Of a stretch of 17,143 bases of DNA, positions 6,241-12,497 are shown in pieces. This DNA comes from a bacterium. GTDB lineage: Bacteria; Auribacterota; UBA3054. The notes beneath the pieces were generated by a model, which did no database searches, was not told the DNA's origin, and saw nothing but the letters and a program-made list of their open reading frames with translations. Numbering within the stretch: the first letter of the stretch is position 1; each line of letters starts with the position of its first letter. Where the stretch lies: positions 1 to 17,143 of the forward strand of contig JAFSWV010000076.1 in the NCBI GenBank assembly GCA_017444325.1, written 5' to 3'. Made by a program: the position numbers and the translations under genes.

Positions 6241-8409
6241 TTACTGGAATAAGAAACGAGTGAAATAAGCTTCTTCGTTCTTGGGAAGCTTGTAGTAGTC
6301 TTCGATGACGACGTCGTTGAAGTCGAGGGCAAGGCCGACCGAGCGGGAGAGATTGCTCATGGAGATGCGCCAATCGACCAGCGCTTTGATCTCATCGGAC
6401 AAAGCTTGGGCAAGGTCGCTCTGGAGTTCCAGAACTTCATAAGTCGTGACCAAACCGGCTTTGTATTTTTCCTGCTCGTAGTAGAGCTGTTCGTAAGCGA
6501 GTCTGGTGGCTTCCCTGGCGGCCGTGATGCGCTTCCTGTTGGTCTGGACGGCCCTGATGGCGGTCCTGACTTCGATGGCGATAGACTGCTGGACGTTCTC
6601 AACGGAAAGCGTGGCCTGTTCTTTGGCGTACTTGGCCTGGCGGTAGTCGCCCACGAAGCTCCAGAAGAAGACAGGCGTCACGAAATCAAGCCCTACCATC
6701 CAGTTCATGTGGCGGCCGGTCGCTTCGTCCGTGAAGGCTTTGTCATGCGTGTTGCCGACGCCGGTGAAGCCGGCGGAAGTGACGACGGATAGCTTCGGCA
6801 TAAGGTTGGATTTGGCGACCTTCAGGTTTTCCTTGGCGTTCTTCAGCTGCAGTTTCGCGACTTCCAGGGTTTTCCTCTTGATAAGGGCGGTCTCGATGAG
6901 CTCGGCCTCGTTGAGATTGACGTCCGTGACCTGCGGTTTTTCCAAGGGAACCAGATGGTATTGGTAAGGACGCAGCGCTTTCGGACGGTAGAGGTCGTTC
7001 ATCTCAAAGTTGATGATGTAGCGGAGATTGTCCTCACTGTCCCTGATGGAGTTGCGGGAGGACAGAAGCCTCTGCTCCTGGCTGGCGATCCTGGCTTCCG
7101 CCTGGATCACTTCGTTGCTGGCGACTAGGCCGACGGCGCGCTTGTTGCTCGTCACGTAAAGAAGGTTCTTGGCGAGTTCGAGGGTGTATTCCTCGGCGCC
7201 GGTCTGTTCGCGCCAATAATAGAGCGTCCAGTAGTCGGCCACGATCTGCGTGATGAAGGTCTGCATGTAATCGTCAAGGGATTCCTTAGCGATCCTCCAG
7301 TTGTTCCTGGCGACTCTGACGGGCGCCATGTTGACGTCCACGCCGAAGCCTCTGAGCAAGGGAATCTCAAGGCTTACCGTCGTGGCGGCGCTGTAGAGGG
7401 GGTTGCCCCACATGTTGTTCTTCTGGTCGGTCCAGGACCTCGTGAAGCCGGCGCCCAACTGGTACTGGATACCGGTCGCGAACTTACCCTGGATGCCCAT
7501 CTTGTAGGTCTCGCCTTCCGTTTCGGAGTTGCCGATGTGGAGCTTAGTGTTGTAAGGAATGTTAAAGGTCTTGTAGATGGGCTGTCCGGTCTGGGGATCG
7601 ACGCCCACCGCAATCTTTTTCTTATAGCTCTGAACTTTTACATACGGACGGGGCTGCTTGGCGCCTTCCCAGGCGATGCTGGCGGCGAAGTACGGGTCGA
7701 AAGCGCCCTTGGCTATACGGATGCCCTCCCTGGCGTATTCGGGGTTGTAGCGCTCGATGGTGAGGCCCAGGTTCTTCTCCAGACCCATGGAGATGCAGTC
7801 CCTCAGTCTCAGATAAACATTGGTGTGGATGAAACCGTCGTCCACTTCGCCGGCAAGCAGGTTCTTGTCCACGTTTTTGCCGAGCGTTTCGACGGAAGGC
7901 GTCGCGGCTTCCCAGAAACGCGCGCCCGGAGGAAGCTCGGGCTCCAGGTCTTTCTGGAAGGAGTTCTGAAAAACGATGTCCATCCTCTCAGTGTTCTGGG
8001 AGGCCGTATGGTTCTCATCGATGGTCTCGATGGGATTGTTTTTCACCTGCTGGACTTTGTTCTCGATGAACTTGACGTCCTCTTCCGACATCCTCTCCAT
8101 TTCGTCTTCCTTGACTTCCTTCTTTTCGGGAGCAGTGGGAGGAGTTATTTCCGTGCCGGTTGGCGCGGGAGCGCTGACGTCCTGGAACTGGATGTTCTTG
8201 ACTTCGGGATTGGTGGTCTCCGAATTCTTTTCAGCGGCTTCCATGTCCGTGAAGACCTTTTCGGTCAGCTTGTCAAGTTCGCTGAACATCGCGGCTTCGG
8301 ACTGTTCGAGGTCGGTCGTTGACATGGTCTCATTTTCTTCCGCCACGAGGCCAAGGGAAACAGTCAGCAGGAAAAGTCCCACCAACACCAGATAAGATCT
8401 ATTATGCAT
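6241..8409 (-). CDS. TolC-family outer membrane efflux protein with long acidic N-terminal extension
   Basis: This 722-residue protein is predicted to form the outer-membrane channel of the tripartite pump encoded just upstream. Residues 1-23 are a signal peptide (MHNRSYLVLVGLFLLTVSLGLVA). Residues about 24-165 form a charged Glu/Thr/Pro-rich, low-complexity region unlike classical TolC. The outer-membrane efflux domain begins near residue 200 (LRLRDCISMGLEKNLGL). It then shows the alternating helical repeats, including LQLKNAKENLKVAKSNLMP and the second-repeat YEQLYYEQEKYKAGLVTTYEVLELQ, a clear TolC signature. The C-terminus ends YFTRFLFQ. Typical TolC proteins are about 420-500 residues, so the extra length is mainly N-terminal. 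It has its own promoter (8482-8510) as well as read-through from the permease gene. No good ribosome site precedes the ATG. Confidence 0.88.
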   Translation of the reverse strand: MHNRSYLVLVGLFLLTVSLGLVAEENETMSTTDLEQSEAAMFSELDKLTEKVFTDMEAAEKNSETTNPEVKNIQFQDVSAPAPTGTEITPPTAPEKKEVKEDEMERMSEEDVKFIENKVQQVKNNPIETIDENHTASQNTERMDIVFQNSFQKDLEPELPPGARFWEAATPSVETLGKNVDKNLLAGEVDDGFIHTNVYLRLRDCISMGLEKNLGLTIERYNPEYAREGIRIAKGAFDPYFAASIAWEGAKQPRPYVKVQSYKKKIAVGVDPQTGQPIYKTFNIPYNTKLHIGNSETEGETYKMGIQGKFATGIQYQLGAGFTRSWTDQKNNMWGNPLYSAATTVSLEIPLLRGFGVDVNMAPVRVARNNWRIAKESLDDYMQTFITQIVADYWTLYYWREQTGAEEYTLELAKNLLYVTSNKRAVGLVASNEVIQAEARIASQEQRLLSSRNSIRDSEDNLRYIINFEMNDLYRPKALRPYQYHLVPLEKPQVTDVNLNEAELIETALIKRKTLEVAKLQLKNAKENLKVAKSNLMPKLSVVTSAGFTGVGNTHDKAFTDEATGRHMNWMVGLDFVTPVFFWSFVGDYRQAKYAKEQATLSVENVQQSIAIEVRTAIRAVQTNRKRITAAREATRLAYEQLYYEQEKYKAGLVTTYEVLELQSDLAQALSDEIKALVDWRISMSNLSRSVGLALDFNDVVIEDYYKLPKNEEAYFTRFLFQ

Positions 8410-8430
8410 AAGTTAGCACCAAAAGGTTAT

Positions 8431-8446
8431 TTCGCCTTGCGGCGAA
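8431..8446 (-). promoter_or_regulatory. GNRA-capped hairpin in the tolC leader
   Basis: TTCGCC-GCAA-GGCGAA on the minus strand makes a 6-bp stem closed by a GCAA tetraloop, 21 bases before the tolC ATG and inside the predicted 5' leader. No T-run follows, so it is not a terminator. It may stabilise the mRNA or influence translation; no function is shown. Confidence 0.5.
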
Positions 8447-8481
8447 GTGAACACACATTTTCACACAAATTATTAGAGTAA

Positions 8482-8510
8482 ATTGTACCAAAAAGGGACT
8501 TCTGGCGCAA
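8482..8510 (-). promoter_or_regulatory. Promoter of the tolC-proS-argJ run
   Basis: TTGCGC (8510-8505) and TACAAT (8487-8482) are 17 bases apart on the minus strand, with TGG directly before the -10 (extended -10 form). The predicted start is near 8475, giving a leader of about 66 bases. It lies between the permease stop and the tolC start. Confidence 0.7.
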
Positions 8511-8522
8511 CGGTATGACGAC

Positions 8523-9758
8523 CTATTCGTGGCGCAGGGCCTCAATAGGATCGAGACGGGCGGCTTTGAAAGCCGGGAAAATACCGAAAACTATGCCGAC
8601 TATGACGGATACGCTGAATGCGAAGAGCAGCTGCTCGGGCTTGACGATCGGCGCGGAAAGATTTTCTTTCACGAAGAAAGTAATGAATTTTGTAAGCAAT
8701 AGGGATACGCCTACTCCCAATACCCCTCCCAAGATGGAGAGCAGAACGGCCTCGACGATGACCTGCAGGAGGATGTCGATATTGCGGGCGCCGATGGCTT
8801 TCCTGATGCCGATCTCGCGGATACGCTCGTTGATACTTGCCAGCATGATGTTCATGATGCCGATGCCGCCGACGAGCATGGAAATACTTGCGACGATGCC
8901 CAAGGTTATGTTGAAGGCGGCGGTGCGGCTGGAGAAATTCTCGACCATCTCCTCGTTCGTCCTCATCTGCAGGCAGCTGATGTGGCGGTGGGTATGGAAG
9001 AGCACCTGCTGGGCGCGCTGGGAGATCTCGGCGACTTTAGAGGTGTCTTTGACCTGGATGTCGAGGGCCGGGATGTCCTTGTTGTGCGTGAAGCACAGCC
9101 AGGCGGTCTCCATCGGGATGAAGACGATGCGGTTCTTCCAGTTCATCCAGTTCTGGCCTCCCATGCCGGCGGTGTAGTGCTTCAAAACGCCGACTACTCT
9201 GAAATTCTTGTTGCCGATCCTGATCATGCGGCCTATAGGGTTGGCGTACTGCCCGAAGAGCTCGTCGGAAGCGTAGGTGCCGATGACCGCCACTCTCTGG
9301 CGCTCCACTCTGTCGAGGTCGCAGATGAAGCGGCCTTTTTCCACTTCGTAATTTCTGAGAGCCAATTCCCCTACCGTCACGCCTCTCACTTCCACTCTCA
9401 CGGTCTTGTTGAGGTACTGCACGGGATAATCGCGGCCCAAAGTCACTTCCGGCGAATACTCGTCTATTTCCGGAATGTTGTTCATCAGGGCCTGGATGTC
9501 TTTCATGCGGCGCTGGCGGTTCAAAGACGAGAACGGCAGCTGGTCTTCCGGGATCTGGTCGCTGGAGCAGGTCACGCGCTCGACGCCGCCCGTTTCCCGA
9601 ATGAACTTCTGCATGTCGGCGATCATGCCTTCCATGAAGGCGAACATCGCGGCCAGGGCCGCCACGCCAAGGATCACGCCGAGCATGGTGAGGAAGGAGC
9701 GCATCTTGTGCGCCCACATTTCCTTGCAGCCAACCATTATGCCGTGAAACAGACTCAT
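8523..9758 (-). CDS. MacB-type ABC transporter permease (FtsX-like), without fused ATPase
   Basis: This 411-residue inner-membrane subunit has an N-terminal transmembrane helix (residues about 20-45, after MWAHKMRSFLTMLGVILGVAA). A large periplasmic domain follows (about 46-285), then three C-terminal helices. The FtsX/MacB signature GGIGIMNIMLASINERIREIGIRKAIGA leads into the later helices, and the ending is FPAFKAARLDPIEALRHE. E. coli MacB carries its nucleotide-binding domain on the same chain. Here it is the separate gene immediately upstream, one base away, so the two are translationally coupled. With the MacA-like adaptor and TolC it should form a mechanotransmission-type pump for peptides, lipids, macrolides or siderophores. 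The substrate is unknown. Confidence 0.93.
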   Translation of the reverse strand: MSLFHGIMVGCKEMWAHKMRSFLTMLGVILGVAALAAMFAFMEGMIADMQKFIRETGGVERVTCSSDQIPEDQLPFSSLNRQRRMKDIQALMNNIPEIDEYSPEVTLGRDYPVQYLNKTVRVEVRGVTVGELALRNYEVEKGRFICDLDRVERQRVAVIGTYASDELFGQYANPIGRMIRIGNKNFRVVGVLKHYTAGMGGQNWMNWKNRIVFIPMETAWLCFTHNKDIPALDIQVKDTSKVAEISQRAQQVLFHTHRHISCLQMRTNEEMVENFSSRTAAFNITLGIVASISMLVGGIGIMNIMLASINERIREIGIRKAIGARNIDILLQVIVEAVLLSILGGVLGVGVSLLLTKFITFFVKENLSAPIVKPEQLLFAFSVSVIVGIVFGIFPAFKAARLDPIEALRHE

Positions 9759-9759
9759 C

Positions 9760-10437
9760 TCAGGCTCCCAATATCCTTCCGTCCCTTATTTCTATCTGAC
9801 GCTTGGTCTGGGCGGCGATGTCTTTGTCGTGCGTCACGAGGATTATGGTGTGGCCGGCCTTGTTCAGTTCCTTGAAAAGCTCCATGATCTGGGCGCCGGT
9901 CTTGGTGTCTAAGTTGCCCGTCGGTTCGTCCGCGAAGACCATGGCGGGATTCATGATGAGGGCCCTGGCGATGGCCGCCCTCTGCCTCTGTCCGCCGGAA
10001 AGTTCCTGCGGCAGATGATTCCAGCGGTCGTCGAGGCCCACCATCTTCAAGATGTCCATGGCCCTTTTCTTGCGTTCAAAAGGCGAAACTCCGCCATAGA
10101 TCATGGGCAGCTCCACGTTCTGGAGAATGTTGAAGCGCGGAAGCAGGTTGAAAGTCTGGAAAACGAAGCCGATCCTTTTGTTGCGGACGGTGGAAAGCTC
10201 GTTGGCGCTCATGCGGCTGATATCCTTTCCTTCCAGGAACATTTTCCCGGAAGTGGGCGTGTCCAAACAGCCGAGAATGTGCATCAAAGTCGATTTGCCG
10301 GAGCCGGAAGGGCCGATGATAGCTAAGAACTCGCCTTCTTCAATGACGAGATTAATTTTATGCAGTGCCTCGAAAGCGGCGGCGCCGGTGTCGTAGGTCT
10401 TGCAGATGTCGATCAGTTCTACGACGGTTTTCGCCAT
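9760..10437 (-). CDS. ABC transporter ATP-binding protein, MacB/LolD type
   Basis: This 225-residue cytosolic ATPase powers the adjacent permease. Walker A is GPSGSGKST (residues 42-50). The Q-loop is in VFQTFNLLPRFN, the signature is LSGGQRQRAAIARAL, Walker B is MVFADEPTG, followed by NLDTKTG, and the switch His is in VTHDK. The length and motifs match the stand-alone LolD/YbbA/MacB-N class (about 220-235 residues). The start lies 2 bases after the lipoprotein stop, and its own stop lies 1 base before the permease ATG, so it is firmly in the operon. Confidence 0.95.
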   Translation of the reverse strand: MAKTVVELIDICKTYDTGAAAFEALHKINLVIEEGEFLAIIGPSGSGKSTLMHILGCLDTPTSGKMFLEGKDISRMSANELSTVRNKRIGFVFQTFNLLPRFNILQNVELPMIYGGVSPFERKKRAMDILKMVGLDDRWNHLPQELSGGQRQRAAIARALIMNPAMVFADEPTGNLDTKTGAQIMELFKELNKAGHTIILVTHDKDIAAQTKRQIEIRDGRILGA

Positions 10438-10439
10438 TA

Positions 10440-11009
10440 TTAGCGCAGGGCCTTGGGGAATTTCTTCAGAATGTCCTCGATCATGACGAGCGAGGGCACG
10501 GAGATGTTCTCGTTCTGGTCTTCCAGGATCGTTTCGCCGCGCCAGAGCTCGGCTAAGCCGTCAAGCCCGGGAAGAGGGGCCAGCATGGTGATGGAAAGGT
10601 AGTGCACCTTCGTCTCGCCCTTGTCGCAGCCCGGCAAAAGCGTGGCGGTCGGGAGATTCCAGAGCATGTCTTCCGTCACGCGCTTCTGATAGAAAGCCGA
10701 GAAGCCGATATCGACGACGAAGCTCACTTCCTCATAAGGGTCGTTCACGCAGATGTAGCCCTTTTCGTCGCTTTCCATGACGTATTTGACCTTGTCGCAG
10801 ACTTCCGTGAAGAGCAGCCACTCTTCGGGATTGTTGGTCAAAATTTCCTGGGTGATGTTCTCGCCGCGGTCGTTGATGACGTTGTAGTTTATCCTGAAGC
10901 GCGGCCTGGGTTGGAAGGTGTAGCGTTCCGATTTCGTTATCCTGACGTTGCCGTAGCTGCAGCCTAAAAGCGTAATGAGAGCAACTGCGCAAAGAATGAT
11001 CTTTTTCAT
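10440..11009 (-). CDS. Lipoprotein of unknown function inside the efflux operon
   Basis: This is a 189-residue secreted lipoprotein. The signal MKKIILCAVALITLLGC ends in lipobox LLGC with Cys17 as the lipidated residue. Ser at +2 would favour the outer membrane by the E. coli Lol rule. The mature part is soluble, with no transmembrane segment, and has two further Cys (in GYICVND and LPGCDKGE). It ends ISVPSLVMIEDILKKFPKALR. I do not recognise a family; the ending loosely recalls DUF4136-like lipoproteins, but I would not assign it. A strong AAGGAG site lies 6 bases before the ATG, the adaptor stop is 17 bases upstream, and the ATPase start is 2 bases downstream. The placement strongly suggests a periplasmic accessory part of the pump (substrate capture or complex stabilisation), which is inference. 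Confidence 0.85.
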   Translation of the reverse strand: MKKIILCAVALITLLGCSYGNVRITKSERYTFQPRPRFRINYNVINDRGENITQEILTNNPEEWLLFTEVCDKVKYVMESDEKGYICVNDPYEEVSFVVDIGFSAFYQKRVTEDMLWNLPTATLLPGCDKGETKVHYLSITMLAPLPGLDGLAELWRGETILEDQNENISVPSLVMIEDILKKFPKALR

Positions 11010-11026
11010 AATATCTCCTTAAAAAA

Positions 11027-12223
11027 TTAACGTCCCCTGCGCATCCATTCATGGTTGCGCATCGGTTCGCTCATGCTGGGCGGACGCTTCAGAGCCACTT
11101 TCTCGCCTTCTTTGAGTCCGCTCTTGACCTCGGCGCCGCTTGTATCGGTGACGCCGATCGTCACGTCTCTTTTCTCAAATGCCTGCTCGGGCTGTTTGCC
11201 GTTCTCGGCGGCCGCGGCGGGTTTTTCCACATAGACGTAATATTTCTGGTTCGAAGGGGCAAGCTCGTAGTTGTCGCAGAAGACCGAGGAGAGCGGAACA
11301 GCCAGGGCGTCCTTGACTTCCTTCAGGATCGCGGTGATATTGGCGGTCATGCCCATCTTCAGCTGACTGACGTCGCCTTTCACGGCGATTCTGACCTCAA
11401 AGCCGTCCTTAGAGGAAGACGAGGAGGAAGAGCCGGCGGAGGAACCCGAGCTGGAGCTGCTCATCGGGGCCACGTGCGTGACGACGCCGGAATAGTCCAC
11501 GCCGGGAGTGCTGTCGACGGTTATCTCGATATTCTGCCCGACGTGCAGCCTTGTCACGTCGATCTCGTTGACGTAGGAAGAGACTTCCAGATCCTTGAGG
11601 TCGGCCACCGTCATCATTTCCGTGCCGCTTGAGACGGAGTTCGCTCCCACGACCATTTCGCCGACTTCGATGTTCTTGTTGAGGACCGTGCCGGACGTGG
11701 GCGAGAAAATGGTGGTCTTCTTCAGGTTGTCGGTGTTGGTGTCGATCTTCGTTATGACCTTGAGAACGGTATTGGACCTCAGGTCGAGCGTCGTCTTCAC
11801 CTGATCGTAGGCGTCGTAGGAGATGATCCTCTTCTGGAAGAGCTCGTTGTTGCGGTCGTAGTCGATCTTGGCCCTGTCGTAGTTCAGCTCCGCTTCCTTA
11901 AGCTCGTACTCCAGGTCTTTCCTGGTGTTGAGGAGGTCCGTCTTGTCGAGTTCCACCAAAACGAAGCCGGAGGTCACCATCATGCCGTCCTCAACATAGA
12001 CGTTCTGGACGCGGCCGCTTACTTCCGATTTGATGGCGACTTTGTTGACGGGATTGATAGTGCCGGTCTCTTCCAAAACGTCGGAGATGTCGCGTTTAAT
12101 AACAGGAGCTACGGGAACAGTTTCAACATTGGCGCTGGATTGAGTTTCCTGCCAGTATTTGTAAGCGTACCAGCCCCCACCAAGCACCGCCGCGAATAAT
12201 AATAGATAGAGGATTCCCTTCAT
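11027..12223 (-). CDS. MacA-like periplasmic adaptor (RND/HlyD family membrane fusion protein)
   Basis: This 398-residue protein links the inner-membrane MacB-type transporter to TolC. An N-terminal membrane anchor (residues about 3-22, no lipobox) is followed by the first half of the lipoyl-like domain (VAIKSEVSGRVQNVYVEDGMMV). Next come a coiled-coil hairpin (about 95-160), the second lipoyl half (TTIFSPTSGTVLNKNIEVGEMV), the beta-barrel and a membrane-proximal domain. A Ser-rich stretch interrupts the barrel region at residues 255-271. The C-terminus, PMRNHEWMRRGR, is basic. The gene begins 34 bases after tRNA-Val on the same strand with no terminator between. No clear ribosome site precedes the ATG. 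It opens the order adaptor-lipoprotein-ATPase-permease-tolC. Confidence 0.93.
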   Translation of the reverse strand: MKGILYLLLFAAVLGGGWYAYKYWQETQSSANVETVPVAPVIKRDISDVLEETGTINPVNKVAIKSEVSGRVQNVYVEDGMMVTSGFVLVELDKTDLLNTRKDLEYELKEAELNYDRAKIDYDRNNELFQKRIISYDAYDQVKTTLDLRSNTVLKVITKIDTNTDNLKKTTIFSPTSGTVLNKNIEVGEMVVGANSVSSGTEMMTVADLKDLEVSSYVNEIDVTRLHVGQNIEITVDSTPGVDYSGVVTHVAPMSSSSSGSSAGSSSSSSSKDGFEVRIAVKGDVSQLKMGMTANITAILKEVKDALAVPLSSVFCDNYELAPSNQKYYVYVEKPAAAAENGKQPEQAFEKRDVTIGVTDTSGAEVKSGLKEGEKVALKRPPSMSEPMRNHEWMRRGR

Positions 12224-12257
12224 AGATAGGTGTGCTTTGGTCTAAAAAGAAAGGAGA

Positions 12258-12334
12258 TGGTGGGCGACACTGGATTTGAACCAGTGACCTCATGCATGTC
12301 GAGCATGCGCTCTAACCAACTGAGCTAGCCGCCC
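12258..12334 (-). tRNA. tRNA-Val (GAC) with C at position 33
   Basis: This 77-nt tRNA has acceptor GGGCGGC/GTCGCCC (one G-U), A73 and encoded CCA. The D-arm is GCTC-AGTTGGTTA-GAGC, the anticodon stem CATGC/GCATG and the T-arm ACTGG-TTCAAAT-CCAGT. The anticodon is GAC at 12300-12298. The anticodon loop reads TCGACAT, where valine tRNAs normally have TTGACAT. The near-universal U33 is therefore C. All other landmarks are canonical, so the gene looks intact. Confidence 0.9.
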
Positions 12335-12359
12335 TCATCACATAATTTAGTATGCGGAT

Positions 12360-12389
12360 ATCATAGCAAAAGCCCGGGCAAAAAATCAA
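12360..12389 (-). promoter_or_regulatory. Promoter of tRNA-Val (and probably the efflux operon)
   Basis: TTGATT (12389-12384) and TATGAT (12365-12360) are 18 bases apart on the minus strand, with TGC just before the -10 (extended -10). The spacer contains the palindrome GCCCGGGC (12372-12379). The predicted start is near 12353. No separate promoter or terminator is evident in the 34 bases between tRNA-Val and the adaptor gene, so this promoter may also drive the pump genes. Confidence 0.75.
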
Positions 12390-12412
12390 GTGGTAAGTTT
12401 CTCGGCCTTCCC

Positions 12413-12442
12413 TTGCGGAGCGCTTCTCCCTTATGCTATAAT
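12413..12442 (+). promoter_or_regulatory. Promoter of the pyruvate:ferredoxin oxidoreductase gene
   Basis: TTGCGG (12413-12418) and a perfect TATAAT (12437-12442) are 18 bases apart, with TGC before the -10 (extended -10). The predicted start is near 12450, giving a leader of about 48 A/T-rich bases. It stands back to back with the tRNA-Val promoter; the two -35 elements are 23 bases apart. Confidence 0.8.
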
Positions 12443-12497
12443 CATTAAAATATTTTTGAATTATCTACTTTTAACCTCTAAGTAAAAAAGGAACTCT

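Noticed and set aside
7537..8322. Plus-strand frame of about 261 codons opposite tolC
   Set aside because: It lies wholly antisense to a certain gene and has no ribosome site, promoter or family resemblance.
8431..8446. TTCGCC-GCAA-GGCGAA as a terminator after the permease gene
   Set aside because: There is no T-run after the stem on either strand, and it lies downstream of a promoter in the tolC leader.
12372..12379. GCCCGGGC palindrome in the tRNA-Val promoter spacer as an operator
   Set aside because: It is only 8 bases and a single copy in GC-rich DNA; not enough to claim a binding site.
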